Shown: positions 51,790 through 59,627 of the stretch, piece after piece
Layout of the letters: the number at the start of each line of letters is the position of its first letter
How positions within the stretch are numbered: the first letter of the stretch is position 1
NCBI RefSeq assembly: GCF_001667265.1
Contig: NZ_LZHW01000102.1
Location: forward strand, 124,001-188,000
Direction of reading: 5' to 3'
Source: Mycobacterium sp. ACS4331
Lineage (GTDB): Bacteria > Actinomycetota > Actinomycetes > Mycobacteriales > Mycobacteriaceae
Length of the DNA: 64,000 nt
Notes under the pieces: model-generated
Told to the model about the DNA's origin: nothing
Databases searched by the model: none
Seen by the model: the letters and a program-made list of their open reading frames with translations, nothing else
Translations under genes and position numbers: made by a program

Positions 51790-52551
51790 ATGACACCGAT
51801 GGTCAAGGCTGAGTCGGTCTGCAAGGACTTCGGCGCACTCAAGGTGCTCAAGGGCATCACCCTGGAGGTCGAGAAGGGGCAGGTGCTGGTCCTGGTCGGA
51901 CCGTCCGGGTCCGGCAAGTCGACATTCCTGCGGTGCATCAACCACCTCGAGAACGTCAGCGCGGGCCGGCTCTACGTCGACGGCGAGTTGGTGGGCTATC
52001 ACGAACGCGGCGGAAAACTGCATGAGATGAAGCCGCGCGAGGTGGCGCGCCAGCGTCGCGACGTGGGCATGGTGTTCCAGCACTTCAACCTGTTCCCACA
52101 CCGAACGGCGCTGGAGAACATCATCGAGGCGCCGATCCAGGTCAAGCGGGTCAAGAAGCAGGACGCGCTGGACCGAGCTCGCGATCTGCTCAATCAGGTC
52201 GGCCTGGCGGAGAAGGCGGACGCCTATCCCGCCCAGCTGTCGGGCGGTCAGCAGCAGCGGGTCGCGATCGCGCGTGCACTGGCGATGAGCCCCAAACTCA
52301 TGCTGTTCGACGAGCCGACGTCGGCACTGGACCCCGAGTTGGTCGGTGAGGTGCTGGCAGTCATGAAAAAGCTTGCCGCCGAGGGCATGACGATGGTCGT
52401 GGTGACCCATGAGATGGGGTTCGCACGCGAGGTCGCCGACGAGTTGGTGTTCATGGACGGCGGCGTCGTCGTTGAACGCGGCGCCCCGCGTGAGGTGCTC
52501 AGCAACCCCCAGCACGAACGTACGCAGACCTTCCTGTCGAAGGTGATGTAA
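51790..52551 (+). CDS. Polar-amino-acid ABC transporter ATPase
   Basis: A 253-aa GlnQ/HisP-type ATPase: Walker A GPSGSGKST, Q-loop VFQHFNLFPHRTALEN, signature LSGGQQQRVAIARAL, Walker B LMLFDEPTSALDPE and H-loop VVTHEMGFAREVAD. It drives the permease at 50868. ATG 51790 follows the permease stop by one base. The kinase gene begins 49 bp downstream on the same strand with no hairpin between, so the transporter and kinase are probably one transcript. Confidence 0.93.
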   Translation: MTPMVKAESVCKDFGALKVLKGITLEVEKGQVLVLVGPSGSGKSTFLRCINHLENVSAGRLYVDGELVGYHERGGKLHEMKPREVARQRRDVGMVFQHFNLFPHRTALENIIEAPIQVKRVKKQDALDRARDLLNQVGLAEKADAYPAQLSGGQQQRVAIARALAMSPKLMLFDEPTSALDPELVGEVLAVMKKLAAEGMTMVVVTHEMGFAREVADELVFMDGGVVVERGAPREVLSNPQHERTQTFLSKVM

Positions 52552-52599
52552 CCTCAGTCCACTTGGGACGGGGGGCGCCGACGCGCCTGGGAGCAGACG

Positions 52600-54429
52600 G
52601 TGGATACAGAGTCTTCGGGGTCTTCGCAGCGGTTCGGGCACTACGAACTGCTCGAGCTGCTTGGTCGTGGCGGCATGGGCGAGGTGTACCGCGCCCGTGA
52701 CACCAAGACCGATCGCGTCGTCGCGCTCAAACTCCTGCCGCCGCACCTGGCCCAGGACGCGGTCTTCCAGCAGCGGTTCCGGCGCGAGGCGCATGCCGCG
52801 GCGGGGGTCAACGATCCGCACGTGGTCCCCATCCACAGCTACGGCGAGATCGACGGCCGGCTGTATCTGGACATGCGGCTGGTCGAGGGGCTCAACCTCG
52901 GCGACATCCTGGCCCGGCGGGACAAACCCCTGGGCACTGAACTCGCGGCCGTGGTCGTCGAGCAGGTCGCCTCGGCGCTCGACGCCGCACACAACGCCGG
53001 TCTGGTGCATCGCGACGTCAAACCGTCGAACATCCTGATCTCCGAGAGCGAGTTCGTCTACCTCATCGACTTCGGTCTGGCCCGGGCCACCACCGAACCG
53101 GGCATCACGACGACGGGCAACACCCTGGGCACCCTGGCCTACATGGCGCCCGAGCGGTTCAGCGGGGGCCTCAGCGATCCGCGCTCCGACATCTACGCGC
53201 TGACCTGTGTGCTCTACGAATGCCTCACGGGCAGCCGCCCGTATCCCAGTGACAGCCTGGAACAGCAGATCGCCGGGCACATGGTGAATCCGCCACCGCG
53301 GCCCTCTGATGTGGATCCCGCCCTGGCGGCCTTCGACGAGGTCATCGAGAAGGGCATGGCCAAGGATCCGGAGCGCCGGTACCAGACCGCACCCGAGTTG
53401 GCCGCGGCCACCCGCAGGGCTGTGGACCGGCCCCGCGTCCGTGCCGACCGCAGGAGCACGGGCCGGTCGGCGCACCGCGCCACGGCCCGCACGCCGTCGC
53501 TGCGTCGTCGCCTCGCCGTCATCGGCGCGGTCGTCGCCCTGGTGGCGTCGGTGTCCACGCTGGCGGCTTGGCAGCTGCGGTCCGGCCCCAATGAGCGCAC
53601 CCGGACCGCGAGCGTGTCGGAGAGCACCGCGACCGTCGCGCAGGCAGCACCCGCCGACGCGGTGTCGACGGTCGCGGACGCCGTGCCCGCGGAGATCCGC
53701 GCCACCGGGCGTCTCGTCATCGGCGTCAACGTGCCCTACGCGCCGAACGAGTTTCGGGACTCCTACGGCGAACTGGTGGGGTTCGACGTCGACCTGATGA
53801 AAGCGGTCGCCCGCACGATGGGTCTGACGCCGGACTTTCGGGAGACGGCCTTCGAGAGCATCCTGGGCTCGGTTCAGTCCGGCAGTTTCAACCTCGGGAT
53901 GTCGTCGGTCACCGACACCCGGGAACGCCAACAGGTCGTCGACTTCGTGAACTACTTCGAAGCGGGCACGCTGTGGGCGCAGCGCCCGGGCGTGCACGTC
54001 GACCCCAACGACGCGTGCGGCCTGCGGGTCGGGGTGGCGTACGCGGTGATCCAGGAGACCGAGGAGATCCCGGCCAAGAGCGCCGCCTGCGTCGCCGCCG
54101 GTCGCCCGCCCATCGAGAAGGTGGTCTACACCCGGCAGGACGATCTGACCGCCGCGCTCATCGCGGGTGAGGTCGACGCGATGTCTGCCGACTCGCCGGT
54201 CACCGGATTCGCCGTCAAGACCAGCGGCGGCGCGATCGAGGTCACGGGCGAGGTGTTCGACGCCGGGCTCTACGGCTGGGCGGTCGCGAAGGGGTCGGGC
54301 CTGGCCGAGGCGCTCCGCCTGGCGCTCGCGCACCTGATCGACACCGGCGAGTACAGGACCATCGCGACCATGTGGGGTGTCGAACGAGGAATGATCGACG
54401 AGCCGATCATCAACGGCGCGTCCAGGTGA
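52600..54429 (+). CDS. Transmembrane Ser/Thr kinase with extracellular amino-acid-binding (SBP family 3) sensor
   Basis: A 609-aa fusion. Residues 13 to about 275 form a complete PknB-type kinase: Gly loop GRGGMGEVY, Lys44 (VALKLL), HRDVKPSN (Asp139) and DFG (Asp157), GTLAYMAPE. A basic linker leads to one membrane helix (about 305-326), a Ser/Thr/Ala linker, then a family-3 solute-binding domain (about 366-605) with LVIGVNVPYAPNEF, the carboxylate-binding Arg in SSVTDTRERQQVVDF and DAMSADSPVTGF. That domain mirrors the lipoprotein at 49922. GTG 52600 has GGGAG at 52589-52593. It overlaps the histidine kinase gene by 4 bp. Inference: ligand binding outside controls kinase activity inside. Confidence 0.93.
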   Translation: MDTESSGSSQRFGHYELLELLGRGGMGEVYRARDTKTDRVVALKLLPPHLAQDAVFQQRFRREAHAAAGVNDPHVVPIHSYGEIDGRLYLDMRLVEGLNLGDILARRDKPLGTELAAVVVEQVASALDAAHNAGLVHRDVKPSNILISESEFVYLIDFGLARATTEPGITTTGNTLGTLAYMAPERFSGGLSDPRSDIYALTCVLYECLTGSRPYPSDSLEQQIAGHMVNPPPRPSDVDPALAAFDEVIEKGMAKDPERRYQTAPELAAATRRAVDRPRVRADRRSTGRSAHRATARTPSLRRRLAVIGAVVALVASVSTLAAWQLRSGPNERTRTASVSESTATVAQAAPADAVSTVADAVPAEIRATGRLVIGVNVPYAPNEFRDSYGELVGFDVDLMKAVARTMGLTPDFRETAFESILGSVQSGSFNLGMSSVTDTRERQQVVDFVNYFEAGTLWAQRPGVHVDPNDACGLRVGVAYAVIQETEEIPAKSAACVAAGRPPIEKVVYTRQDDLTAALIAGEVDAMSADSPVTGFAVKTSGGAIEVTGEVFDAGLYGWAVAKGSGLAEALRLALAHLIDTGEYRTIATMWGVERGMIDEPIINGASR

Positions 54430-55580
54430 GCGCTGCTGCGCCACCCACCCACGATCCCACCGCGCCGATGTGGCGTGCCGCCCAGGTGTTCCGCCTGCTC
54501 AGTTTCGTCTATGCGGCCGGCTTCGAGATCGCCTCGGTCGACGAACTCGACCATCCCGTCCTGGGCTGGGTGCTGTTCGGCGTGCTGTCCGTGTGGACCC
54601 TGATGTGCGCGGTGGCCTACCTGCACGGCTTCGGTCGCCGCCCGGCCTGGGTGCTCGCCGAATTCATCGTGGTCGCTGCCCTGATCTGGTCCACCCACCT
54701 CGTGGCGTCACAGGAGTGGATCGCGGCCAACCAGTCCTGGCCAACCACCCTGTGGGCCACCAACGTCACGATCTCGGCGGCGATCCTGCGCGGACCCATC
54801 CTCGGCATGCTCGCCGGCTGCGCGATGATGGCGGTGTACGGCGCGCTGAAGGGATACGTCAACGTCGACCTGGCCCGCAACGCGACGATCGTCATCGAAC
54901 TCGCGGTGGGCCTCGCGGTCGGAATGGCCGCGCAGACGGCGCGGCGCGCGCACGCCGAACTGGAGCGTGCCGTGCGCATGTCGGCCGCCGTGGCCGAACG
55001 CGAACGGCTGGCCCGCCACGTCCACGACGGCGTCATCCAGGTGCTCGCGCTGGTGGCCAAGCGTGGTCGCGAAATAGGCGGTGCTGCGGGCGAACTCGCG
55101 GTGCTCGCCGGGGAGCAGGAACGCGCGCTGCGCAGACTGGTCAGCACTCAGGAGGTCCCCGACGGCGCGGACGCCGGGTGGGTGGACCTGCGCCTGACCC
55201 TGAATCGTTTTGCGGCCGAACGGGTTGTCGTCAGTGTCCCCGCGACGGTGGTGCCCTTGCCGGCCGGGGTCGTCGCCGAGATCGGTGCCGCGGTGGGCAA
55301 CGTGCTCGACAATGTGTCCGCCCACGCCGGTGCGGACGCGACGGCGTTCGTCCTTCTCGAGGACCTCGGTGACCGTGTCATCGTCAGCGTGCGGGACGAC
55401 GGTGTCGGAATCGCGCCCGGTCGGCTGCGGCAGGCCGAAGCCGAAGGACGAATGGGCATATCGCGGTCGATCGTCGGCCGACTGCAGGCGGTGGGGGGCA
55501 CCGCGGACCTGACCACCGAAGCCGGTGGGGGTGTGGAATGGGAGCTGACGGTGCCGCGGGATGCTGACGGACAGGGGTGA
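54426..55580 (+). CDS. NarL-type sensor histidine kinase
   Basis: A 384-aa membrane kinase. Four to five helices fill residues about 20-180 with only short outer loops. The dimerisation domain is of the HisKA_3 type, AERERLARHVHDGVIQVLAL, with the phosphorylated His in HDG. The ATPase part has the N-box GAAVGNVLDNVSAHAG, VRDDGVGIAPGR and GRMGISRSIVGRLQAVGG. GTG 54426 overlaps the Ser/Thr kinase stop (GTGA), and its own stop overlaps the regulator gene, so three signalling proteins are translationally coupled. The signal is unknown. Confidence 0.9.
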   Translation: MSAAAPPTHDPTAPMWRAAQVFRLLSFVYAAGFEIASVDELDHPVLGWVLFGVLSVWTLMCAVAYLHGFGRRPAWVLAEFIVVAALIWSTHLVASQEWIAANQSWPTTLWATNVTISAAILRGPILGMLAGCAMMAVYGALKGYVNVDLARNATIVIELAVGLAVGMAAQTARRAHAELERAVRMSAAVAERERLARHVHDGVIQVLALVAKRGREIGGAAGELAVLAGEQERALRRLVSTQEVPDGADAGWVDLRLTLNRFAAERVVVSVPATVVPLPAGVVAEIGAAVGNVLDNVSAHAGADATAFVLLEDLGDRVIVSVRDDGVGIAPGRLRQAEAEGRMGISRSIVGRLQAVGGTADLTTEAGGGVEWELTVPRDADGQG

Positions 55581-56242
55581 GTTGCGTGGGTGACGGTCCG
55601 ACGGTGATGGTCGTCGACGACCACCCGATCTGGCGCGACGCCGTCGCGCGCGACCTCGCCGACGACGGGTTCGACGTGGTGGCCACCGCGGACGGTGTCG
55701 CGTCTGCCCGTCGGCGGGCCGCCGTGGTGCGCCCCGACGTGGTCCTGATGGACATGCAGCTGCCCGACGGCGACGGGGCCGCGGCGACGGTCGGCGTGCT
55801 CGAGGTTTCGCCGACGAGTCGGGTGCTGGTCCTGTCCGCCTCAGGCGAACGCGAGGACGTCCTGCAGGCCGTCAAGGCCGGCGCGACGGGATACCTCGTG
55901 AAGAGTGCGTCACGGGCCGAACTGGCCGACGCGGTCCGGGCCACCGCACAGGGACGTGCGGTGTTCACTCCGAGCCTGGCCGGACTGGTGCTGGGGGAGT
56001 ACCGGCGGATCGCGCAGCGGCCGGCCAGGGCCGGCGACTCAGGTCCCACCCTCACCGAGCGGGAGACTGAGGTGTTGCGGCACGTGGCAAAGGGGTTGAC
56101 CGCCAAACAGATTGCGGCCAAGCTGTCGGTCAGCCACCGCACGGTCGAGAATCACGTCCAGGCGACGTTCCGCAAGCTGCAGTTGGCCAACCGTGTGGAG
56201 TTGACGCGGTACGCGATCGAACACGGACTCGACAAGGACTGA
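55577..56242 (+). CDS. LuxR/NarL-family response regulator
   Basis: A 221-aa regulator. The receiver domain has the acidic pair in VMVVDDHP, the phosphoacceptor Asp59 in VLMDMQLPDGDG, and Lys in YLVKSAS. The C-terminal helix-turn-helix reads LTERETEVLRHVAKGLTAKQ, then SVSHRTVENHVQATFRKL. GTG 55577 overlaps the kinase stop (GTGA); GTG 55586 is an alternative. Target genes are unknown; the upstream ABC operon is the obvious candidate. Confidence 0.92.
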   Translation: MSCVGDGPTVMVVDDHPIWRDAVARDLADDGFDVVATADGVASARRRAAVVRPDVVLMDMQLPDGDGAAATVGVLEVSPTSRVLVLSASGEREDVLQAVKAGATGYLVKSASRAELADAVRATAQGRAVFTPSLAGLVLGEYRRIAQRPARAGDSGPTLTERETEVLRHVAKGLTAKQIAAKLSVSHRTVENHVQATFRKLQLANRVELTRYAIEHGLDKD

Positions 56243-56297
56243 AAAGCCGGTAGTCCTACTCATCCGCTGTCCGCACACGCGCGGCCACGATGGAGCG

Positions 56298-58133
56298 ATG
56301 ACTGCACCGCATCAGGATGCCCTGCAACGGTTGTCCATCGAACTCGATCAGCTGTCGCAGCACATGGCCGCGGTGGCTGGGCGATTCGCAGAACTCGGGG
56401 CGGCGGTTGCTGCCCCGCCGGTCCCGGTGATGACGGCCCCGCCGGTTCCGGTGATGGCACCCGTGTCCCAACCTCTTCCACCGCACCCCATGCCCCAACC
56501 CGTCCCACCGCACCCAGGGTTTGTGCCGCCGCCCGTGCCCGCTCCGCCGCGGCGGAAGCTGTCGGCACGGTTGCAGCGCGACGAGGACCAGAACTGGATC
56601 GGCAAGCTGCTCGCAGTCGCGGGAGTGGCCGTGACCCTCGTCGGCGTCGTGCTGCTGCTGGTGCTGGCCGCCCAGGCCGGGGTCCTGCGCCCCGAGATTC
56701 GGGTCGCGGCCGGCGCGGTCCTGGCGGCTGGTCTGGTGGTCGTCGGAGTTCGACTGTGGCACAGGCCGGGTGGGCAGGTCGGCGGTGTCGCCCTGACGGC
56801 CACGGGCGTGGCCGCGGCCTACATGGACGTCATCGCGATCACCACGATCTACGGCTGGGTCTCACCGGGGTTCGGGCTTGTGACCGCGGCGGTGATCGGC
56901 GGCGGGGGACTGACCCTGGCGCGGCGCTGGAACTCCCAGCAGTTGGCACTACTGGTTCTGGTGCCCTTGATCGTGCTGGCACCGATCGTCGGCGACGGGG
57001 TCACGCTGCTGCTGATCGGATTCATGACCGCGTTGTCCGCGGCCGCGCTGCCCGTGCAGCTGGGCCGGGACTGGCTGTGGATGCACGCCGCGCGAACGGT
57101 GGGCGTCACCCTGCCCCTCCTTGCCGCCCTGTTCGTCACGAGCGTCTCCGGGGACCGAGGCGACGGCTGGCTGCTCGGTGGAGCATGCGGCGTTGCGGCC
57201 CTGCTGGCGGTGCTCTCCTCGATCGTGTTGCTGCCGACGACCACCCGCCCGACCGCGATGGGGCTTCTCACGGTCGTCGGGGTGCTTCCGGCGCTGGCCG
57301 CGGGTGGCGCGGTGCCCCGAGTGCTGGCGGTGTTGTTGGCCACCGCCGTGGCCGCGGCGATGCTGGCACTGAGCACCGCGGGACGCAGGCTGGCGGGCGT
57401 CACCACCCCTGTGGTCGTGATCTGGTCGGCGCTGTCGGCTTTCGCCGCGTTGATCGCAGTGACCGCGGCCTTCGACGGCGAAGTGGAGGCACCCGTGCTG
57501 CTGGGGATGGCCCTTGTCGTCACCCTGGCCGGTCGCCGCAGCCGGATCGCGGCGTGGATCGGTCTGGCGTTCGCGGCCGTCGGCGGTCTGGCGTTCCTCG
57601 CCTACGCGCCGCCCGGATACCTCTTCGAGGGCACGGAACTGGCTGTGCCGCTGGCGATCTCGAACATCGTCGCCAGCTCGCTGGCCATTGCGTGTGCGGC
57701 TGCGATCGGCTACACCTGGGCCAGGCCCGCCCACCTCGCGGGTGACGGTGTGCGCATGCTCTGGATCGGTTCGGGACTCGTCGCGCTGTACTCGATCACG
57801 ATGTTCACCGTGACGACCGGCGTGCTGATCGCGGGGGCCGACGGCGGTTTTCTGGCCGGGCACATGGCGGCGACGATCTGCTGGATCGGCGGCGCCGCCG
57901 TGCTTCTGGTCGCGGCGCGGCGCATGACCGGCCCTCAGGAGCGGATCGCGGGAGTCATCGGCGGCCTGTCGTTGACGGTGGCCGCAACCGCCAAGTTGTT
58001 CCTGTTCGATCTCGGGACCCTCGACGGCATGTTCCGCGTCGCGGCATTCATCGTGGTCGGTCTGGTGCTCCTCGGCATGGGCACCGGGTACGCCCGGAGC
58101 CTGGCTCAGGGCGACGGGGCGGACTCCGCCTGA
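56298..58133 (+). CDS. DUF2339 multi-pass membrane protein
   Basis: A 611-aa protein: an N-terminal helical segment that may coil (residues 8-38), a Pro/Val-rich stretch (39-85), a basic patch PPRRKLSARLQRDEDQNWIGK, then about sixteen hydrophobic helices to the C-terminus. This is the DUF2339 layout. Function unknown. It starts 55 bp after the response regulator on the same strand and may be an extra operon member. Confidence 0.8.
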   Translation: MTAPHQDALQRLSIELDQLSQHMAAVAGRFAELGAAVAAPPVPVMTAPPVPVMAPVSQPLPPHPMPQPVPPHPGFVPPPVPAPPRRKLSARLQRDEDQNWIGKLLAVAGVAVTLVGVVLLLVLAAQAGVLRPEIRVAAGAVLAAGLVVVGVRLWHRPGGQVGGVALTATGVAAAYMDVIAITTIYGWVSPGFGLVTAAVIGGGGLTLARRWNSQQLALLVLVPLIVLAPIVGDGVTLLLIGFMTALSAAALPVQLGRDWLWMHAARTVGVTLPLLAALFVTSVSGDRGDGWLLGGACGVAALLAVLSSIVLLPTTTRPTAMGLLTVVGVLPALAAGGAVPRVLAVLLATAVAAAMLALSTAGRRLAGVTTPVVVIWSALSAFAALIAVTAAFDGEVEAPVLLGMALVVTLAGRRSRIAAWIGLAFAAVGGLAFLAYAPPGYLFEGTELAVPLAISNIVASSLAIACAAAIGYTWARPAHLAGDGVRMLWIGSGLVALYSITMFTVTTGVLIAGADGGFLAGHMAATICWIGGAAVLLVAARRMTGPQERIAGVIGGLSLTVAATAKLFLFDLGTLDGMFRVAAFIVVGLVLLGMGTGYARSLAQGDGADSA

Positions 58134-58146
58134 GATCAGCGCGGAG
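58124..58146. terminator. Hairpin between convergent DUF2339 and tetR genes
   Basis: CTCCGC (58124-58129) and GCGGAG (58141-58146) flank an 11-base loop spanning both stop codons. It is a probable shared terminator without a U-run. Confidence 0.35.
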
Positions 58147-58711
58147 GCCGCACGCGCAACGCGTCGACGACCAGGTTCAGCAGGTGGGGCACCCGGTCGT
58201 CGACGCGCGTGTCGAGCCGCCACAGAAAGCTGACCAGCGGGAGGACGTCCTCGGCGCGTGCGTCGGGCCGCAGCGTCCCACCGCTCTGACCGGCCGCGAG
58301 CAGTCGGTCGATCGCAGCGATGATGCGGTCGTACTGCTCATGGTGAAGTTCGTCGCGCGTCGCGGCGTCCAAGACGTGCGACAGCGCATGCTTCCTGCGT
58401 CCGAAAGCGGCCAGGACGTCCAGCCAGGCCCGCAGGGCGGCATCCGGTTCGTGACGGCTCAGCAGGTCCGCCGACGCGTCGACAAGACGCTCGAAGTCGT
58501 CGCGGTAGACCTCGGCCAACAGGGCCTCACGTGTCGGGAAGTGCCGATACAGCGTGGCCTGCCCGACGCCTGCGGCGGCGGCGATCGACTGGAGGGTGGC
58601 GTCGGGCTCGACGTCGAGGGCCGCGCTGGCGACCTCGAGGATGCGCGCGCGATTCTGTCGCGCGTCGGCGCGACGAGGGGCCGGGGTGCGGTCGCCAGGC
58701 GAAGCGGACAT
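58136..58711 (-). CDS. TetR-family regulator of the adjacent SDR gene
   Basis: A 191-aa TetR-type repressor: RQNRARILEVASAAL, then the helix-turn-helix ATLQSIAAAAGVGQATLYRHFPTREALL, and a helical ligand domain. It is divergent from an SDR gene across two identical-form palindromes, one of which spans its own start codon, so autoregulation is likely. ATG 58711 fits the normal length; an open frame further upstream runs antisense through the SDR gene and is not used. Confidence 0.88.
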   Translation of the reverse strand: MSASPGDRTPAPRRADARQNRARILEVASAALDVEPDATLQSIAAAAGVGQATLYRHFPTREALLAEVYRDDFERLVDASADLLSRHEPDAALRAWLDVLAAFGRRKHALSHVLDAATRDELHHEQYDRIIAAIDRLLAAGQSGGTLRPDARAEDVLPLVSFLWRLDTRVDDRVPHLLNLVVDALRVRPPR

Positions 58712-58759
58712 ATGTCCGGTAACCTTTCGGATAGTTTCGGACAATTGTCCGTTTAGCGT
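58705..58759. promoter_or_regulatory. Twin CGGACA-N2-TGTCCG operators and SDR promoter
   Basis: CGGACATATGTCCG (58705-58718) covers the tetR start codon and CGGACAATTGTCCG (58738-58751) lies just before a TAGCGT -10 box (58754-58759) for the SDR gene. Both are perfect 14-bp palindromes that differ only in the central base pairs. Centres are 33 bp apart, about three helical turns, so two dimers could bind one face. Confidence 0.8.
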
Positions 58760-58777
58760 ATCCGGCAGGGGGCGTTG

Positions 58778-59512
58778 ATGGGCATCGACGGCAAGACGGT
58801 GGCCATCACCGGGGCATCGAGCGGGATCGGTGCCGCGACTGCCGTGCACCTCGCGGCCCGCGGTGCGGCCGTGGTCCTGGCCGCGCGCCGCTCCGACCGG
58901 CTCGACGATGTGGTCCAGCACATCACGGACCGCGGTGGCGTCGCCGTCGCGCTGCGCACGGACGTTCGGCGACGGGCCGATGTCGAACACCTCGTCGACG
59001 CCACCCGGCGGCGGTTCGGACGCCTCGACGTGCTCTTCTCGAACGCCGGCAGCATGGCGGTGTCGGCCTTCGACGACCTGCGCGTCGATGACTGGCAGCA
59101 GATGATCGAGGTGAACCTGACCGGCGTGCTCAACGGGATCAGCGCGGCCCTGCCCGTGTTTCGCGCGCAGGGATCGGGTCACTTCATCCACACCGCCTCC
59201 ACGGCGGCTCATCGGATCGTGGCCACGCAGGGCGTCTACGCCGCGACCAAGACCGCGGTCCGGGTGCTGTCCGAGTCGCTGCGGCAGGAGGCCGGCCCGG
59301 ATCTGCGGGTGACGGTCATATCCCCGGGCCTGACGGACACGGAGGGAGTGGGCAAGGGCGCGAGTCAGGAGAGCGCCCAGCGACTCCGCGCGCTGCGGGC
59401 CGATCTGGCCATGCCACCCGACGCGGTGGCCCGCGCGGTCGGGTTCGCGATCGAGCAACCGGACGGCGTCGACGTGGGGGAGATCGTGGTCCGCCCCACG
59501 GCGCAGTCCTGA
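58778..59512 (+). CDS. Short-chain dehydrogenase/reductase
   Basis: A 244-aa classical SDR: cofactor motif TGASSGIGAATA, NAG in LFSNAGSMAV, the catalytic Ser in HTASTAAHR and YAATK (Tyr and Lys). An Arg pair after the second strand (AARRSDRL) suggests NADP(H). The substrate is unknown, but the adjacent TetR suggests an inducible detoxification or catabolic oxidoreductase. ATG 58778 has AGGGGG 5 bp upstream; TTG 58775 is less likely. Confidence 0.9.
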   Translation: MGIDGKTVAITGASSGIGAATAVHLAARGAAVVLAARRSDRLDDVVQHITDRGGVAVALRTDVRRRADVEHLVDATRRRFGRLDVLFSNAGSMAVSAFDDLRVDDWQQMIEVNLTGVLNGISAALPVFRAQGSGHFIHTASTAAHRIVATQGVYAATKTAVRVLSESLRQEAGPDLRVTVISPGLTDTEGVGKGASQESAQRLRALRADLAMPPDAVARAVGFAIEQPDGVDVGEIVVRPTAQS

Positions 59513-59559
59513 CCCGGGAGCCGACCCCGCGAAACGTGACGCGGTCGCCGGAGCGTGCC

Positions 59560-59618
59560 GGAATTCATTCTGTTACCAAGCGTTACACCTATCGAACTGT
59601 CGATACGCAGAGGAGAGG
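59560..59618 (+). promoter_or_regulatory. dps promoter region: ECF-like boxes, TATCGA dyad, strong SD
   Basis: GGAATT (59560-59565) and CGTTA (59581-59585) are spaced like the GGAA(C/T)-N16-CGTT boxes of mycobacterial stress ECF sigma factors. Downstream, TATCGA-ACTG-TCGATA (59590-59605) is a perfect dyad in the presumed leader, and AGGAGAGG (59611-59618) is a strong ribosome site 9 bp before ATG. Both elements suggest stress control. Confidence 0.5.
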
Positions 59619-59627
59619 GATTCCCCC

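Noticed and set aside
51583..54444. A 953-codon open frame on the minus strand
   Set aside because: It runs antisense through the permease, ATPase and Ser/Thr kinase genes, which have full family motifs; its own product is Arg/His/Gly-rich with no recognisable domain, as expected of GC-rich shadow frames.
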